Part shown: piece by piece, positions 48,901 through 60,981 of the stretch
Layout: each line of letters begins with the position of its first letter
Numbering within the stretch: the first letter of the stretch is position 1
Assembly (NCBI GenBank): GCA_008933995.1
Contig: WARS01000126.1
Span: 565,765-629,764 of the forward strand
Direction of reading: 5' to 3'
From: Datnioides undecimradiatus
Taxonomy: Eukaryota; Chordata; Actinopteri; Lobotiformes; Datnioididae
DNA: 64,000 nucleotides
Translations under genes and position numbers: made by a program
Notes under the pieces: generated by a model
Databases searched by the model: none
Told to the model about the DNA's origin: nothing
What the model saw: the letters and a program-made list of their open reading frames with translations, nothing else

Positions 48901-51900
48901 TGCTCAGGATAAAGAGCAGTAGTTCCAGAGAAACTGAAACTGAAAGACACTGTCCTGCCACTGATATCTGACCCCAATAAGATTTTGATCCACATGTAAC
49001 AGTGAATAAATACAGTCTCCTCGTCATTGTTATTAATATCACTTAAGAATTCATGCTGAAGCTCGCAGCTAGTCTGAGTAATAGCTTTTTCCCAGAATGT
49101 TGCAACAGATGCTAACATTAAAATGTCAAACTAGCTGAAGCCTTGTTTGGTGCAATCGGTATGTTGACGGTGTCTTTACATGCCTGTGGGTGTCACATAG
49201 TCACAGTCTGTCCTTAAAACTGCAAATCCAGGTGGATGTCTCTCTTTTTATCTCTTTAAAAACAGTTTTTCAATTTCACACCCCACGCTGTAGTTTTCAT
49301 GCGTGTTATGCTTTTTTTTGTGAGTCGCATGAATAGTTGTTTAGAAAATTGGAAGACAGGCAAAGATTTCTTACTTTATAGTTAGAGATGAAAGAAATAA
49401 GGATGGTCAGTACACCCCCCCCCCAAAAGTGAGTGAAAAATATAGGCAGTAGATGGTTTCGTCTTGTTTACAGTAACTGCTGCTCTTCTCCATCTCTCAC
49501 TTCGTATTTTATGTCCAGCTGATACCTACCCGTGTGAGAAAAAGCATATTTTAGTAGATATGAGATAACCTTTACACTTCTGAGTGACTACAATCTGTAA
49601 TATGTGACTTTCACTTTTGCTTGGGCTGCTGTCCGGCATGGTATTGTTCTTTCCCTTTCTGTTGTGACATTTTAAGAGTTGTGATTTGTTGATGTTGGGT
49701 AGTTCTTTATGCACAATACCAAAAAATTGATGAGTCCTTCAACAAACTTTTGTTCCAAAGTGAGATTAATTGTCTGAGATTTAGGATGAAGAATACTTTT
49801 ATTCAGTGAACACACTGGAAAAGTATTTAAAGCTGTAAGTTTACCATCTGCATGCAGTTGACAGTGTTTTTCTTTGCGAAATGGGGTTTTCCCACTTCTC
49901 CTGAATGCAGAGCAAGAATGAAAATAATGTCCTCAGAGTCTGCAGTAAACAAATGATTCAGCAGCCTGTTAGTGCTGCAGTATACACAGAGGATTAATAG
50001 GAAAGCCAACCTGTGTTTCAAAACCTTTGTCGTCAGGCAACGGGGAGATGTTATTGATTGTTGCCCACTTGTTATGTACACCAGGAGACTCTGGGTGGCT
50101 TATCTGCTAAAGTAAAGATCATCAGCTGTACAACAACCAGAGCGCCATAGAGAAATCCTTCATGTACTGTTAAAACGTGTAGCACAGACGTGATCTGGAT
50201 TTCAGCTGGTTTGCCTGCATCAGTCCATACCATCAGCCACAGTGCATGAAGTGTGAAATCAGGAGTGTCTGGGGAGCCGTGGCTCGTCACCGTTCAGAAA
50301 CAGCATTCTGTGTGTTAGCGGTCGGGCAGTCTTTGTTGCATGCATAAGATGCGTCCATAACAGCACTACTGAAATACACCAACCGTACCTCAGTAAATGA
50401 AGTAACGCATTCACAATCATCGCATTCAGGATCCAGGCAAGCTATATTCAGATTTTTGTCAGTTCAAAGTATCAGCGCAGTGCCCCAGAGACAGCACATG
50501 CTGCTTTAGGCTGTTTGACTGATTTAAATCAAAGCTATAATAAGTGTGTGTGACCTGCATGGCTCCGTGGGCTCCGTTATGTCACTCTGACAAATCAAAG
50601 AGCGAAATCCAACTGATGAGAAAACCTGAGATCAGGTTTTATTACTGTATGATAAATGACGTGGCTTGGGTCTTATTCCCTACTTCAAGTCACGTTGCAT
50701 CTTATACATCTTGTACATTGATCCTCCACATCTATAACTGAATGCAAAGTCACGTTTCAGTTTTCTTTGACCAAACATGACTTAGTCTGCTGTCCTCAGC
50801 TGTGAATGCTCATCATGAAACAAATTAGTCCTGGTTCAGTTTCTCAGGCTCATTCAAGCCTGAAACAAGTTTCACTTTGGTTGAAATTACAACTTTATAA
50901 GTGATGTTGATCGCAGTATTCACTGATGGGAGTGCTCGGTCTGACAGGTGTTTATTTACCAAGCTTCTCTCTGTGTTGTCCAGGTGAACAGCCTAAAGGT
51001 AACCTCATCTCTGATGACGCTGAGAAACACCGTAAGTACAGCGCTGGAATAACAAGGGCCGTTTTCTCTACAGTACACTTTAATTACCCATCATCTTGAT
51101 TTATAAAATACATGTTTGAGCATAGGAATGGCAGAAAATGTGTCTGAACGCATTAAAACATTAATTTCTCTCCATTTAGTTAAGTAGTGAAAGGGGTCTG
51201 CTGACGCTTGTGGGTGTGAGGAAGCTAATGTTGCTGTGTGAAGGATTCTGCACTGAGCAGCTGCTGGTTTTGTTTCCTCCTCAGCCACGCTGTCAGGTGA
51301 AGATGACGGCGGACGACAAGGGGCCCTCAAGAGGTTCAGTGCCATGTTCTCCTCCTTCCGCAAGGGCAAAAGAGATGGTGAGTGTTACACATTTCATTTC
51401 CAAAAGTCATTCACAATTCCTCTTGACAAACACTCTCTTTCTTATTCCCTGTTAGCACACAGTCAGACCTGAAAGTGGCCCATTTGTACATCCTCATGAG
51501 AAAGGATATCTGGTTAAATGTCTGTTGATATGTTTTAACCTCAAACACACACACAGAGCTCACAGACAATTTAAATTGCTCTCTGCATCTCACTGCTGCA
51601 AACTGCATCAGGCATCCTCAGAGTCACAACAGGCTACACCACCGAACTGAGTGCTGCGTCCTCTTTCTTTGACTTGGGCTAGAGCAGTTGGTTAGAGAAA
51701 CCACACAGTCAGTGTGAGCAGCGCAGATGCTCTTCTGCTACAGCATGTGGCCTGTTTGTTTCCCGCATGATACGCTCAGACTTTTAGCAAAAACAGATAG
51801 CGATGCTGACATCACACCAGCAGAACTGCACCTTTCATTCCATTCATCCCAGTGTCTGTTTCTGTAGAGCATATCACAAATATAATGGCAAATATATATA

Positions 51901-53759
51901 GTGCAAAGGACGACTTCAGGTGAAGGGCAGTAGTTTCTGCAGTGCTCTCTCTGGTTCCCCTATCCTCTCAGTTCTGGTTGCAGCTATTACCTCTCTCAAC
52001 TTTCGTTATCACTCTTCAAAGATGGATGACACCGAACTCGCTGTGCAGACAGAAACACACACAGAGTTGAACCACTGTATTGCTGGTGGCCATTAAGAAA
52101 GGCCTGCTCATAGAAAGATGTGTAGAAAGACTCTTAGTCTTAGTTTCCATGCACTGGTGGAGGCGGGCGGTGTTACACTTTTGATTGTGAGGCCATTATC
52201 TGTGATGTTGATCGTTACATATTGTAAAAAAAAAGATTCTCCATGTGTCTCCAGAACATGGGGAAGTTTTATTCAGTATGACATTAGCGATAGTTGTCAG
52301 GACAGTTGTGGGTTTGCTGCAAACAGGAGCCGCTATTGCCAATTCAGCCTACTTGCTGCCTCCATGCAAAAAATAAATAAACAAATAAATCATACAGCAT
52401 TACATTTCCTGTTTTGACCCCAAAGCATCATGGGAACTCTATTTCCAAAACTTGACAGATCATAACCCCTGCTCCGAGGGATTTAAAGGAACAGTCAAAC
52501 TGGCGCTGTGCCCATAAATGTGGCTCTCTGGGTTGTACCAACTTTGCACTGGCCAAGCTTTGTCAGAGAGACTTGGGTTTAAGTTTTCACGTGAATTCCA
52601 CCAAACAAGTTCCACAAATTAACAGCTCTCTGTGGTGTTTTACCACAACTATCAGCTGACTTCACAGAGTCATTTCAGAGGAGCAGGTGAACATATCTCT
52701 GCAAGGCAGATCAAACCTCATGATCATCAGCGATGTACAGTTTGCACTAGCAGGCCTGAGACACGCTGAGGCACAAGGCTGCCAACCTCAGCACTGAGAA
52801 CTCCTTGCTGGGACGCTTTTATTTGGGACAAAAAGGGAGGAATGCTGCAGAGAACACATGAGCAGGCTGGCAGCTGGCGAAGGAGACTGTTTGTGTGGGG
52901 ATGAATAATGGACTCTGAACAGAGCAGAACAGTCAACAGGGCAGATGGGTATGTAGAGGTGTCAGGGCCAATGTCTGTGGGCAAACATTTGTCGCATGCA
53001 GTGTAAACAAATAATTTTATCAGCAGAGTCACTTGTTCAATCCAGAGAGAGAATGAATGTACACCAGTTCAAAGACAGCACAGTCCCTAGTTGGATTACA
53101 GACAAACATCCATTCAGTTTAATGTTAACTTCCTTGCATTGCACAGTGTTGAACTATTTCCTAAATCTACAGTTCAACAGAAGCATTGCCCTGCTGTGAT
53201 AGGAGCCAGCACAGGTCAGGGATCAGCAGCTGATCCAGTAAGGCCTGTACCTCCTTCCATCTGGATCACAAGGGTCATGCTGCACGCTAAAGCACGATGC
53301 GTTTCCTCATTTCTGCGCAGGGGTCAAAGACACTGAGTCTGTCCAGCCGCTGGGCCCGGCGGTGCCAGACAACACATCCCGGCAGCACCGCTACGTCAGC
53401 GGTCAGTACTTTTTCGAGTACCTGGTTGTGGTGAGCCTCAAGAAGGCCAAGGATGGCAGCAACTACGAACCTCAGATCACCTACCAGTTTCCCAAGGTCA
53501 GTGTGATGGTGTTTTATGGGAGGTTCAATTATCAATATGTCAGTTTGTATATATTATATGTTCGTAAGCAAATAACTTAATGATATATGTGAATATGTTT
53601 CAGTGCAGTATTCTTATTATAACTGTATTAACACCAACATATTACCACAGGTGTTTTTTCTGCATTATATACAATAAACAGATGTTTACATATTGACATG
53701 TTATATACAAATAAACCAATTCTGATATGACAAACGAAAGAGATGGATGCAGAATTTAC

Positions 53760-53811
<52 letters not shown>

Positions 53812-55640
53812 ACTTTCAGAGAGACGGGATGGCGAGATTTCAGAAGGAGGAGGAGGAGAAGACCCTAAAGGCAATCACTCTGTTTTGTTTCCCAGAGGGC
53901 ATCAGCTGGGCTCCTCTGACGGAGTACCACAGGTACGGCCGCTCCACTGTCTGCTCTTTTATCTCTTTGATTCATGGCTCAGTTCATCATCCATCAGCTC
54001 ATTTGGAGTTTACCCCGTCTGTTCCCAGTGAGACCTTCTCCTTTGTTCTGACTGAGGTTGATGGCAGCAGGAGAAATGGGTACTGCAGGAGGTTACTGGT
54101 CAGTACGTGGATTCAAGCTGTCTTCCCTCTGTCATAGTGCAATACTCGTTTTCCAATCTTCATTAATATACCACTCTCCAAACCGCAGCCTGGAGGGAAA
54201 GGAGCCCGACCACCTGAGGCTTACTGCATCATCAGCACGCTGGCCTGCTTCGGCCTCTTCTCCAAGGTGAGTCCAGAATTACAGAGAAGATCGTGTTGAG
54301 TGTGTGTCATCTTATTCCTAAACTTGCATTCATACTTCCCTGCAAACCTTGTGTTCGTTTGTCACCAAACTGTCAGCGTGTTTGTGGCTTTACTTGCTAC
54401 TCCAAGAGATCGCATACACATCCATTCAGGGCTCCCCTGCTGTTATTTCTCACCCTGTTCGCTCACTCTGATCAGTGCGGTTCTGCCTTTAATCAAACAT
54501 TTTATGTGTTATGACAGATTCAGTGCTTGGCCAGCAGGACTTTAGAAAGTGGCGACTTGCCAAATGAGTGTTAAAAGCCCTTCGCTTGGCTCATGTCTCA
54601 GATGGGAAGCAGTGAAAACTGTATGACTGCCCTTCTCTTGTTATTGTGACGTCAATAGTGAATTTCATTGGCAAAATAACAGTAAAGGGCTGACTGAATC
54701 TCTCTTCCTTACAGCCCTACTTTGTAGCTGAGTGTTGTGCTGAGCTGTGCTGCAACTTCCTCCCATGCTTTCTGGAACTCTTGTCATTGTTGTCCAGTTA
54801 GCATGATGCTCTTCTGGGTGACAGCTATTCTGTAGCATTTGGGAAGAGGGAGTGACGATAGATCAGCTGGCACGCAGAGGGAGTGGTGACTCATTTGGTG
54901 CATTTAGTTTGTTTAGTTTAAATATGTGCTCTGTGTTTACTTAACGCTGAACAAGTTGGAGGTCGTCGGCTGCATATTTGTACTGATTTTGATCCAAGTG
55001 TCAGCGTCAAATGATATTCATATCATTTTAATAGAGATGAATGTCACCCGATCAGTGTCACCTCAGTGAGAACAGGCATGATTTAGCCTTTGGACTGATT
55101 TGACTGATATGAATGTTAGCTGTCGGCAGTTAATGCTCCCTATGTGGATTTCTATGTATTGTATACTGTATGTAAGAGGAGCTCTGCAGTGACCTTTGCG
55201 GAACTGCGCTGTGGGTGTGCCACCTGTTTATTATTAACTGGGACACACACCTGTGTCAGGTGCTTTTCTGTTTGTTAAGCCGTGCGTGTCTTTCACTAAA
55301 TACAGACACAATAAGCTGCACAAAAGCAGCCGGGGGACACTGAAGCCGTGTCTGTGTCTGTGAATCTTGTGGGAAGTTTGGCGGCTTTAGCTTTTGATGG
55401 CGATCAAAGGAGCCGCCTCTTCTTAAACTGAACAACACAAGCTAAACCTCAGATGCTGATACATATTGAATTTTAGCACTTCCTCCATTTTCACCTGCTG
55501 TCTCGGTAACTTCAGTTTGATGTAGACTTCAGCCTTTATTCCAACAGTTCAGCATTTAGAGTACGTTTGAAAGAAGCTGAATAATTTCTATTAAAAACTT
55601 TGTTGGGACAGATGAGTGTTGATTTATACTCTATCATGAC

Positions 55641-55674
<34 letters not shown>

Positions 55675-55842
55675 GATATTTGATGAGGTGGAGAAGCGGC
55701 GGCAGATCTCCATGGCCATGATCTACCCATTCATGCAGAAGCTGAGAGAGGCTCCATTCCCAGCTCCGGGAAACACAGTGGAGATTAAGAGCTTCATTCC
55801 TGAGTCGGGCACAGAGGTCAGACGAACCCCCCCCACCCCTTA

Positions 55843-55875
<33 letters not shown>

Positions 55876-58800
55876 AAAGTTTCATAATGTAGATATTAAA
55901 AGTCTGTATGCTATTTTTATCCTATCTTAAATGAACAAAGAGGTCTGCAGAAGGCTGCTTTCTTAAAAAAAGTAACTTAATAAAGGATAGATTTCAGTTT
56001 TCTGTATGAAATCTTTTTTATTTTTTCCTTGAAGCCTTTCTCTGCAGTATATTCCAGGAAAAAACTGTTCATACATCAGGAAGATATATGCTGATACCGA
56101 CGTGTCCTAGATAGGTGAATATCAGCCAGCTGACAAGTCAGTCAGGCTCCACTTTAAGGCCTCAGAATAGCTCGGGCTGACTCAAACAAAACAAATCCTG
56201 GTGCAAGGGACTCATCAAACTTGCTGCGAGTCTTCGTCTCGTGCGTGGAGCGAGCAAAGAGCGCAAAGTGCGACATATGTGGTGCGTGCAGGAACGGGAG
56301 CGGTCAGCTGATCAGACAGGTCGAGGACAAAGCTCGGGGTCAGACAAACTAATAAAACAAGGTGACCTGTTAAAACATCACGCAGTTTACTGTGACACCC
56401 ATCACACAGCTCAGCTCACAGAGGCTGAGTGTTGCTTTCAATCCATCTGTTTATGTGACTGCATCCAGGTTTCATTACGTTATATTTATTGTTATTTACT
56501 GCAGAAAAGCACTGAAGGAAGTAATATAATTATTAACAGTTTTGCATCATTCATTCATGCCTTTGCTTGTATGCCAGTCTCCCATTCATATGCAGAAACC
56601 ATGGGAAATCTTGACCGCAGATGCGGGAGTCAGAGATTTCTGAAAACGACAAGAGCATAGGTGCAGTCTTCTGCTGTAATCTAGATGATTTCCCAGCAGC
56701 TGGTGTTGCTGCATGAAGCAAATATGACTACATTCAGTGACACAAGAGGAAAATGTTACACAGCAGTGGCGGCAGCAGCGGTGGCAGCAGGGGTGGCAGC
56801 AGGGGTGGCAGCAGCGGTGGCAGCAGGGGTGGCTGCGCGGCCCTTTAATCAGAAGCTAGGTTTGATTCCTGCTCCTGCACAGTGAAGTGTTTCTGGGCAA
56901 GACACTGAATCCCAGATCTCTGTGGATGCACGGGGGGCAGTTGACATGCAGTAAGCGCTTTGATTGGTCGGGAACACTAGAACGGTGAGGCGTCGCGGCA
57001 GATGGGGCACCTCTGTTGTAAAATTCCTTATTTCAAACACAGACGCAGTTGAGTCATTGCTCACATGTTGATGAATGAACTGTGAAATAGAGTCTTTAAT
57101 AGAGGCTCAAAGACTTAAGAGCCCACACAATGATGCACACAGCAGGACCAGACAGTGCCTGTGTGCAGTCAGATCCTCCAGGTGGTTGTGTGTGTGTGTG
57201 CGGAGCTGTGTCTGAACCTGCCCTGCATTACCCAACCTTCAGCGCACTTCTCCCGTCAGGCCACTCACCATGTTTCAACAGCTCACAGTCATCTCAGGTA
57301 TTCACCGTTGCAGGCCATTGTTTGTGCTTCAGTAACTGTGAGCAGCCCTCAGGGTGAAGGGAGGTTAAACACACGGCCCTCTAGCTGTGTGAAGACTCGC
57401 GACATTCATCACTGTGAGGTCCTCCCTCCCTGCGGGGAGCGATAGACACTGGGTCTCACTGTTTATAAGCCCCTTCCATCACCTCGCTGCTGTGTCTTAC
57501 TGCAGGCCCTTATTGGTCGTGTTATTGTTGCAGGTGCAGCTGTTTTTACTGGCGCTGGAAACTCCAGTTTGTCTTACTGTTCAGCTGCAGCTATTTCACC
57601 CAATTTCACTTCCAGCTTTTCTTGTTTGAGCTGACTTATTAGTTAGAAATCTGAACTGTTTGCTGTCAAGCTTTCATTGTTTGAGTATTTGTCATTTCTG
57701 TCGCTTAATGTTTGAATCCTAAAATGAGTTTTTTGTCTGAGCTCTAATCTAGAAAGAAATAACTGTGCAGTCCAAACATCTAAGACCACGGTTAGACTTT
57801 AAAGTGACTTATCAGTTGAGTGATGACACGCCGGTACCGCCGCTGACAGTGTTTTGACTCCCCGCCAGATCATCCGCCTGACCCGGCCGTTGGACTCCTG
57901 GCTGGAGCACGTTAACTTCGCCACGCTGTTCAGCTGCCTGACAGACGAGGAGGTGTTACTGGTGTTCGCTGCCACTGTGCTGGAGAGACGGATCATTTTC
58001 ATCGCAGATGAACTCAGGTATTACATGCTACAGCACGCATTCTAGCGTTCGTATTGGCAGCTTTTCAGTCTTAGCCTGAAGATGAAATGTTTAGTCGATG
58101 AAGAGTTATTGCATTTTAGAACGTGACAATATCCAGTGTTGAAATCCATTTGTCAGAGAGTTGAGTTGTTTTTCCCACAGCCCCAGAACAGTTCAGCTTC
58201 AGTTCAGTTCACATACAGTAAAACAAAGACAACTCAGAGGTTCGCTCCATATCTTGCTGCAGATTATTATTATTCCTCTACCAGAAACAAGGCTTATGTT
58301 TTATTAGGAGTTACATATCATGCATTCTTACAATATCTGATAGACCACCACCAACATGTAGTGTTGCAGTGACAGTGAAAACACATTGACAACGTGATAT
58401 CATCATCATTTGTCACTGAAACAGACAAAAACAGGAGCCAGACACCAGGAAACACAGTCACAGTCTCAGACAATGAAACTCATCAGTTCGTGTGTACATT
58501 TCACAACAAAGTTAAAGGACAACTTCTGAGCAGTAACTAAACCTGGACAGTGTGTTTGTAATCTGCTCTGATGTCAGCTCTCTTGTCTGCCCACAGCACG
58601 TTATCCCAGGTCATTCATGCAGTAGCGGCCCTCCTGTATCCCTTCACCTGGCAGCACACCTTAATCTCCACTGTTCCAGAGATCCTGATCGATGTAGTGA
58701 TGGCGCCCACCCCCTACCTGCTGGGGGTCCAGAAACGCCTGCTGGACCTGGTCACAGACCAGAGCGATGTGAGTTATTGCTGAGAAAGCAGTGAAACATC

Positions 58801-59439
58801 TGTGAAAGTCCCAGCGGAGCGCCTCTCACTCTGCCTTTCATTCCCTCTGTAACACAGCTGCTGGTGGTCGACCTGTCTGAGGATAAAAAGGAAACTTTCA
58901 TCGTTTCAGTCAGTACTGATTCATCAACAATACAGCAGCTATAATCATTTGGTAGTGATTTGAAAATTAAAAAGGCATTAGTGTTCACACAAATTGTTGA
59001 ATCTTTGTCCAGATCGGAGATGAAGGCTCTATTCTTCCCCCGAAGCTGCGAACTGAAATCTTAGAGGCCCTCAGTAACAGACCCAAAGAGCCCTGTGAGT
59101 AAACTGCAGCTAATGAAACATAAGTGTGTCAGGAGTATTGTTTTTCTATAATAACAAATGGTAACAAAATGTCTTTTCTTTCAGCGGTGGAGGAGCTGAA
59201 CCGGGTGGTTTCTGAGGCCTTCCTGCTTTTCTTTGTGAAAACAGTCGGCCATTATGGCTCATACGTGAAGCACGGCAGTGCCGGAGCGCAGGGGGCATTT
59301 GAGAAGAGACGTTTCTACAAGGCCATCGAGTCCAAGACCACTCGACACTTTGTCAAGAAGTTCATCGAGACGCAGATGTTCGACCTGTTCATCCAGGAGG
59401 TGGAGCAGCAGCAGCCTGGACCGCAGCAAGGTGAGGACC

Positions 59440-59507
<68 letters not shown>

Positions 59508-60073
59508 AACTGAGAGATGTGATCCAGCTCCAGATCCTCTGTAGGACTGCTGTCAGATAAATGTGCAGGAGGACACGGAGCAGCTGCTCACAGCTGCACA
59601 CTAAATTGTGGGTGGTTGTTAAACTAAAGCGTGGAAACATTTTGCTGCCAGTTTGAGCATCCATCAGGTCATTCCTGTTTAAAAACGAGAATCAAGATCA
59701 CACAGCAACAAAAATGTCATCTGTCATTAGACGAAACACACTGTAACCCTTAAATGTTACAGCTCTTTGATAGTTTCAACAGTTAGATGGATGCGATTGA
59801 TCAAAACTAACTGTTACATCTGAAAACACACATGCTCATCCCGATCATCAGCTGTGTGCACTGGAGTACATTTCTCACTTTTATGTGTGATCAGATGCAG
59901 TTTTATAGTTTATCATATTCAGAATCATTGCATATTGTATTGTCATTAGTTGCTGAGCTCACGTTGTTTGTTGCTCAGCAGTGATTCCTTTCCTCTGTCC
60001 CGCAGGAATATTTCACACAAAGATCCTTGAATACCAAGAGAAGAAGAAAAGGGACAAGACAAAGAAACATTAG
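42956..60073 (+). CDS. dennd2d: dennd2d: DENN domain-containing protein 2D (Rab guanine nucleotide exchange factor)
   Basis: Sixteen coding exons join in phase: 42956-43022, 43148-43234, 43386-43448, 50984-51031, 51285-51377, 53321-53496, 53820-53932, 54029-54098, 54189-54266, 55676-55816, 57869-58017, 58597-58768, 58858-58908, 59013-59094, 59185-59430, 60006-60073. This gives 567 residues without the start exon, which was not found. DENND2 proteins activate Rab9-type GTPases. Domain order is uDENN (QYFFEYLVVVSLKK, ITYQFPK, LKAITLFCFPEG, YCIISTLACFGLFSK), cDENN (VFAATVLERRIIFIADELS, VIHAVAALLYPFTWQHTLIS, PTPYLLGVQKRLLDL) and dDENN (FFVKTVGHYGSYVK, HFVKKFIETQMFDLFIQE), ending ILEYQEKKKRD. These match DENND2D closely. 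The N-terminal exons form a basic, serine-rich extension absent from human DENND2D as I remember it. Confidence 0.93.
46300..46693 (+). promoter_or_regulatory. CpG-rich internal promoter of dennd2d
   Basis: Many CG dinucleotides (for example CACGCGGACCGGTGTCGAGC and GGCACGCGCCCGGCAG) sit within an intron whose flanks are CpG-poor. It lies directly upstream of an ATG and a strong splice donor. No TATA box. Boundaries are approximate. Confidence 0.55.
46694..46757 (+). CDS. dennd2d: dennd2d alternative first coding exon
   Basis: ATG at 46694 (context GCAGCCATGA) opens 21 codons containing SETVTRRRKGPRLANLR, then a strong donor GTGAGTAT at 46758. The exon ends with one base over a codon, exactly what the 50984 exon needs, giving ...RSRW-S-EQPKGN and a 516-residue protein close to the size of human DENND2D (471). 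The preceding 400 bases are rich in CG dinucleotides, unlike the flanks. This is therefore likely an internal promoter producing the short form. Confidence 0.65.
53764..53810. repeat. (GT)n array abutting a dennd2d splice acceptor
   Basis: About 23 GT units end nine bases before the exon starting at 53820. The array takes the place of much of the polypyrimidine tract. Confidence 0.95.
55641..55663. repeat. (TG)n array next to a dennd2d splice acceptor
   Basis: Eleven TG units are followed by GCGCGCATGCGCAG and the exon start at 55676. Confidence 0.95.
55844..55873. repeat. (CA)n array downstream of a dennd2d donor
   Basis: About 14 CA units beginning some 28 bases after the exon end at 55816. 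Confidence 0.95.
56761..56834. repeat. GGTGGCAGCAGG-type minisatellite
   Basis: Units of 12 bases (GGTGGCAGCAGS) repeat about six times in a dennd2d intron, directly before a SINE-like relic. The Ala/Val-rich translation across it is an artefact. Confidence 0.85.
56835..56995 (+). repeat. SINE-like relic in dennd2d intron
   Basis: GGTTTGATTCCTGCTCCTGC (tRNA B-box-like) is followed by ACAGTGAAGTGTTTCTGGGC, AAGACACTGAA and later AAGCGCTTTGATTGGTCGGG. These match in order a widespread fish repeat (CAGTGAAGTGTCCTTGGGCA ... AAAGCGCTTTGAGTGGTCG). Confidence 0.7.
59443..59503. repeat. (CA)n array just inside a dennd2d donor
   Basis: About 30 CA units begin 13 bases after the exon end at 59430. This is the longest dinucleotide array in the window. 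Confidence 0.96.
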
Positions 60074-60316
60074 CTCTGAGCTTGGGACCCTGTGTGTGTG
60101 TGTATATATATATCAGAGTACATAGGAAAAGATGTGAATGTTGCACTGTGTGTTTTATTTCATGCGTTAGTTTGGTTTTAAATAATTATTTACTAATATG
60201 TGAATTACTGTATGGCTGTGTGTTGCTACTACTCTGTGAAACACTGGCAGAATGAGAGAGTACAGTTCTCAGCCTGTGGCCACAGTTTGTCGCTGATGAG
60301 CAGGAAAATCATTTCA

Positions 60317-60322
60317 AATAAA
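60317..60322 (+). terminator. dennd2d poly(A) signal
   Basis: AATAAA 244 bases after the TAG stop, followed by a T-rich stretch. It is well placed and gives a short 3' UTR that includes a (GT)n(TA)n run near 60092-60113. Confidence 0.75.
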
Positions 60323-60550
60323 GACTACTTTTTTAACTCCATGTAGCCGTGCCGATTTCTGGGCGAACAGACCTTGAAACAGTTTGTGTTTGTTGGTTTC
60401 TTTCTAATATAACTGTGCTCTCTGTGATAACTACCTGCTATCAATCCATGAACAAAAGCAGAGATGTCCAGTGCGACTCAGAATGCTAATGCTATATTGT
60501 AACATCAGCACATTAAAAAAGTTACCCTTGAACATATTAATATGAATGTG

Positions 60551-60551
60551 T

Positions 60552-60583
<32 letters not shown>

Positions 60584-60591
60584 ATATATAA
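60551..60591. repeat. (TA)n microsatellite
   Basis: Two TA runs separated by a single-base shift, followed by A-rich sequence. Confidence 0.9.
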
Positions 60592-60639
60592 AAAAAATGA
60601 AAGGTAAGGTAATGCTATAGATATACTCATTCAACTTAA

Positions 60640-60981
60640 TTGCATTATTCACTATCAACCAAACTAAAAATAGGACTGCATCACAGATACACAGCATATC
60701 ACCTCGGACTCCCTCCCTGCGTTTGCTTCTTCCTTTATGCTGAGTTTAGAGTTACAACATGTAGCAGAACACCAGTAGCGAGTCGTTGCTCCCTCCTGTC
60801 GTCCCTTCTAGCACTTTGTAATGGCACAGAGCTACCATCTATACAGTACACAGAGAAAGACTACAATATTTACCCCATAGTGCCACCACACTATTCCGAC
60901 ATCCCTGCAATCACTGCTGAGGCCACTGTGTCAAAAGTGAGAGCTTACATGGAAAGACTGTGCAGACAGTATAGAATATAG
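60640..60981 (+). other. Unassigned ORF (possible repeat-derived)
   Basis: The frame contains SIQYTEKDYNIYPIVPPHYS and VSKVRAYMERLCRQYRI before a stop. The last 60 codons look coding-like in composition (charged, few rare residues) but no family is recognised. There is no upstream acceptor or partner exon that I can support. A repeat-derived origin is possible. Confidence 0.2.

Larger units (their letters stand above)
43449..50983. other. Large dennd2d intron
   Basis: Apart from the internal promoter and alternative first exon near 46.3-46.8 kb, no gene was recognised in this 7.5-kb intron. A tRNA B-box-like GGTTCGAGC at about 48729 may be a SINE remnant. A run of nine C bases lies near 49415. 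Confidence 0.45.

Noticed and set aside
59259-59544. Several ORFs on both strands encoding long runs of Cys-Val or His-Thr
   Set aside because: They read through the (CA)n array at 59443-59503; the real gene frame is the dennd2d exon at 59185-59430.
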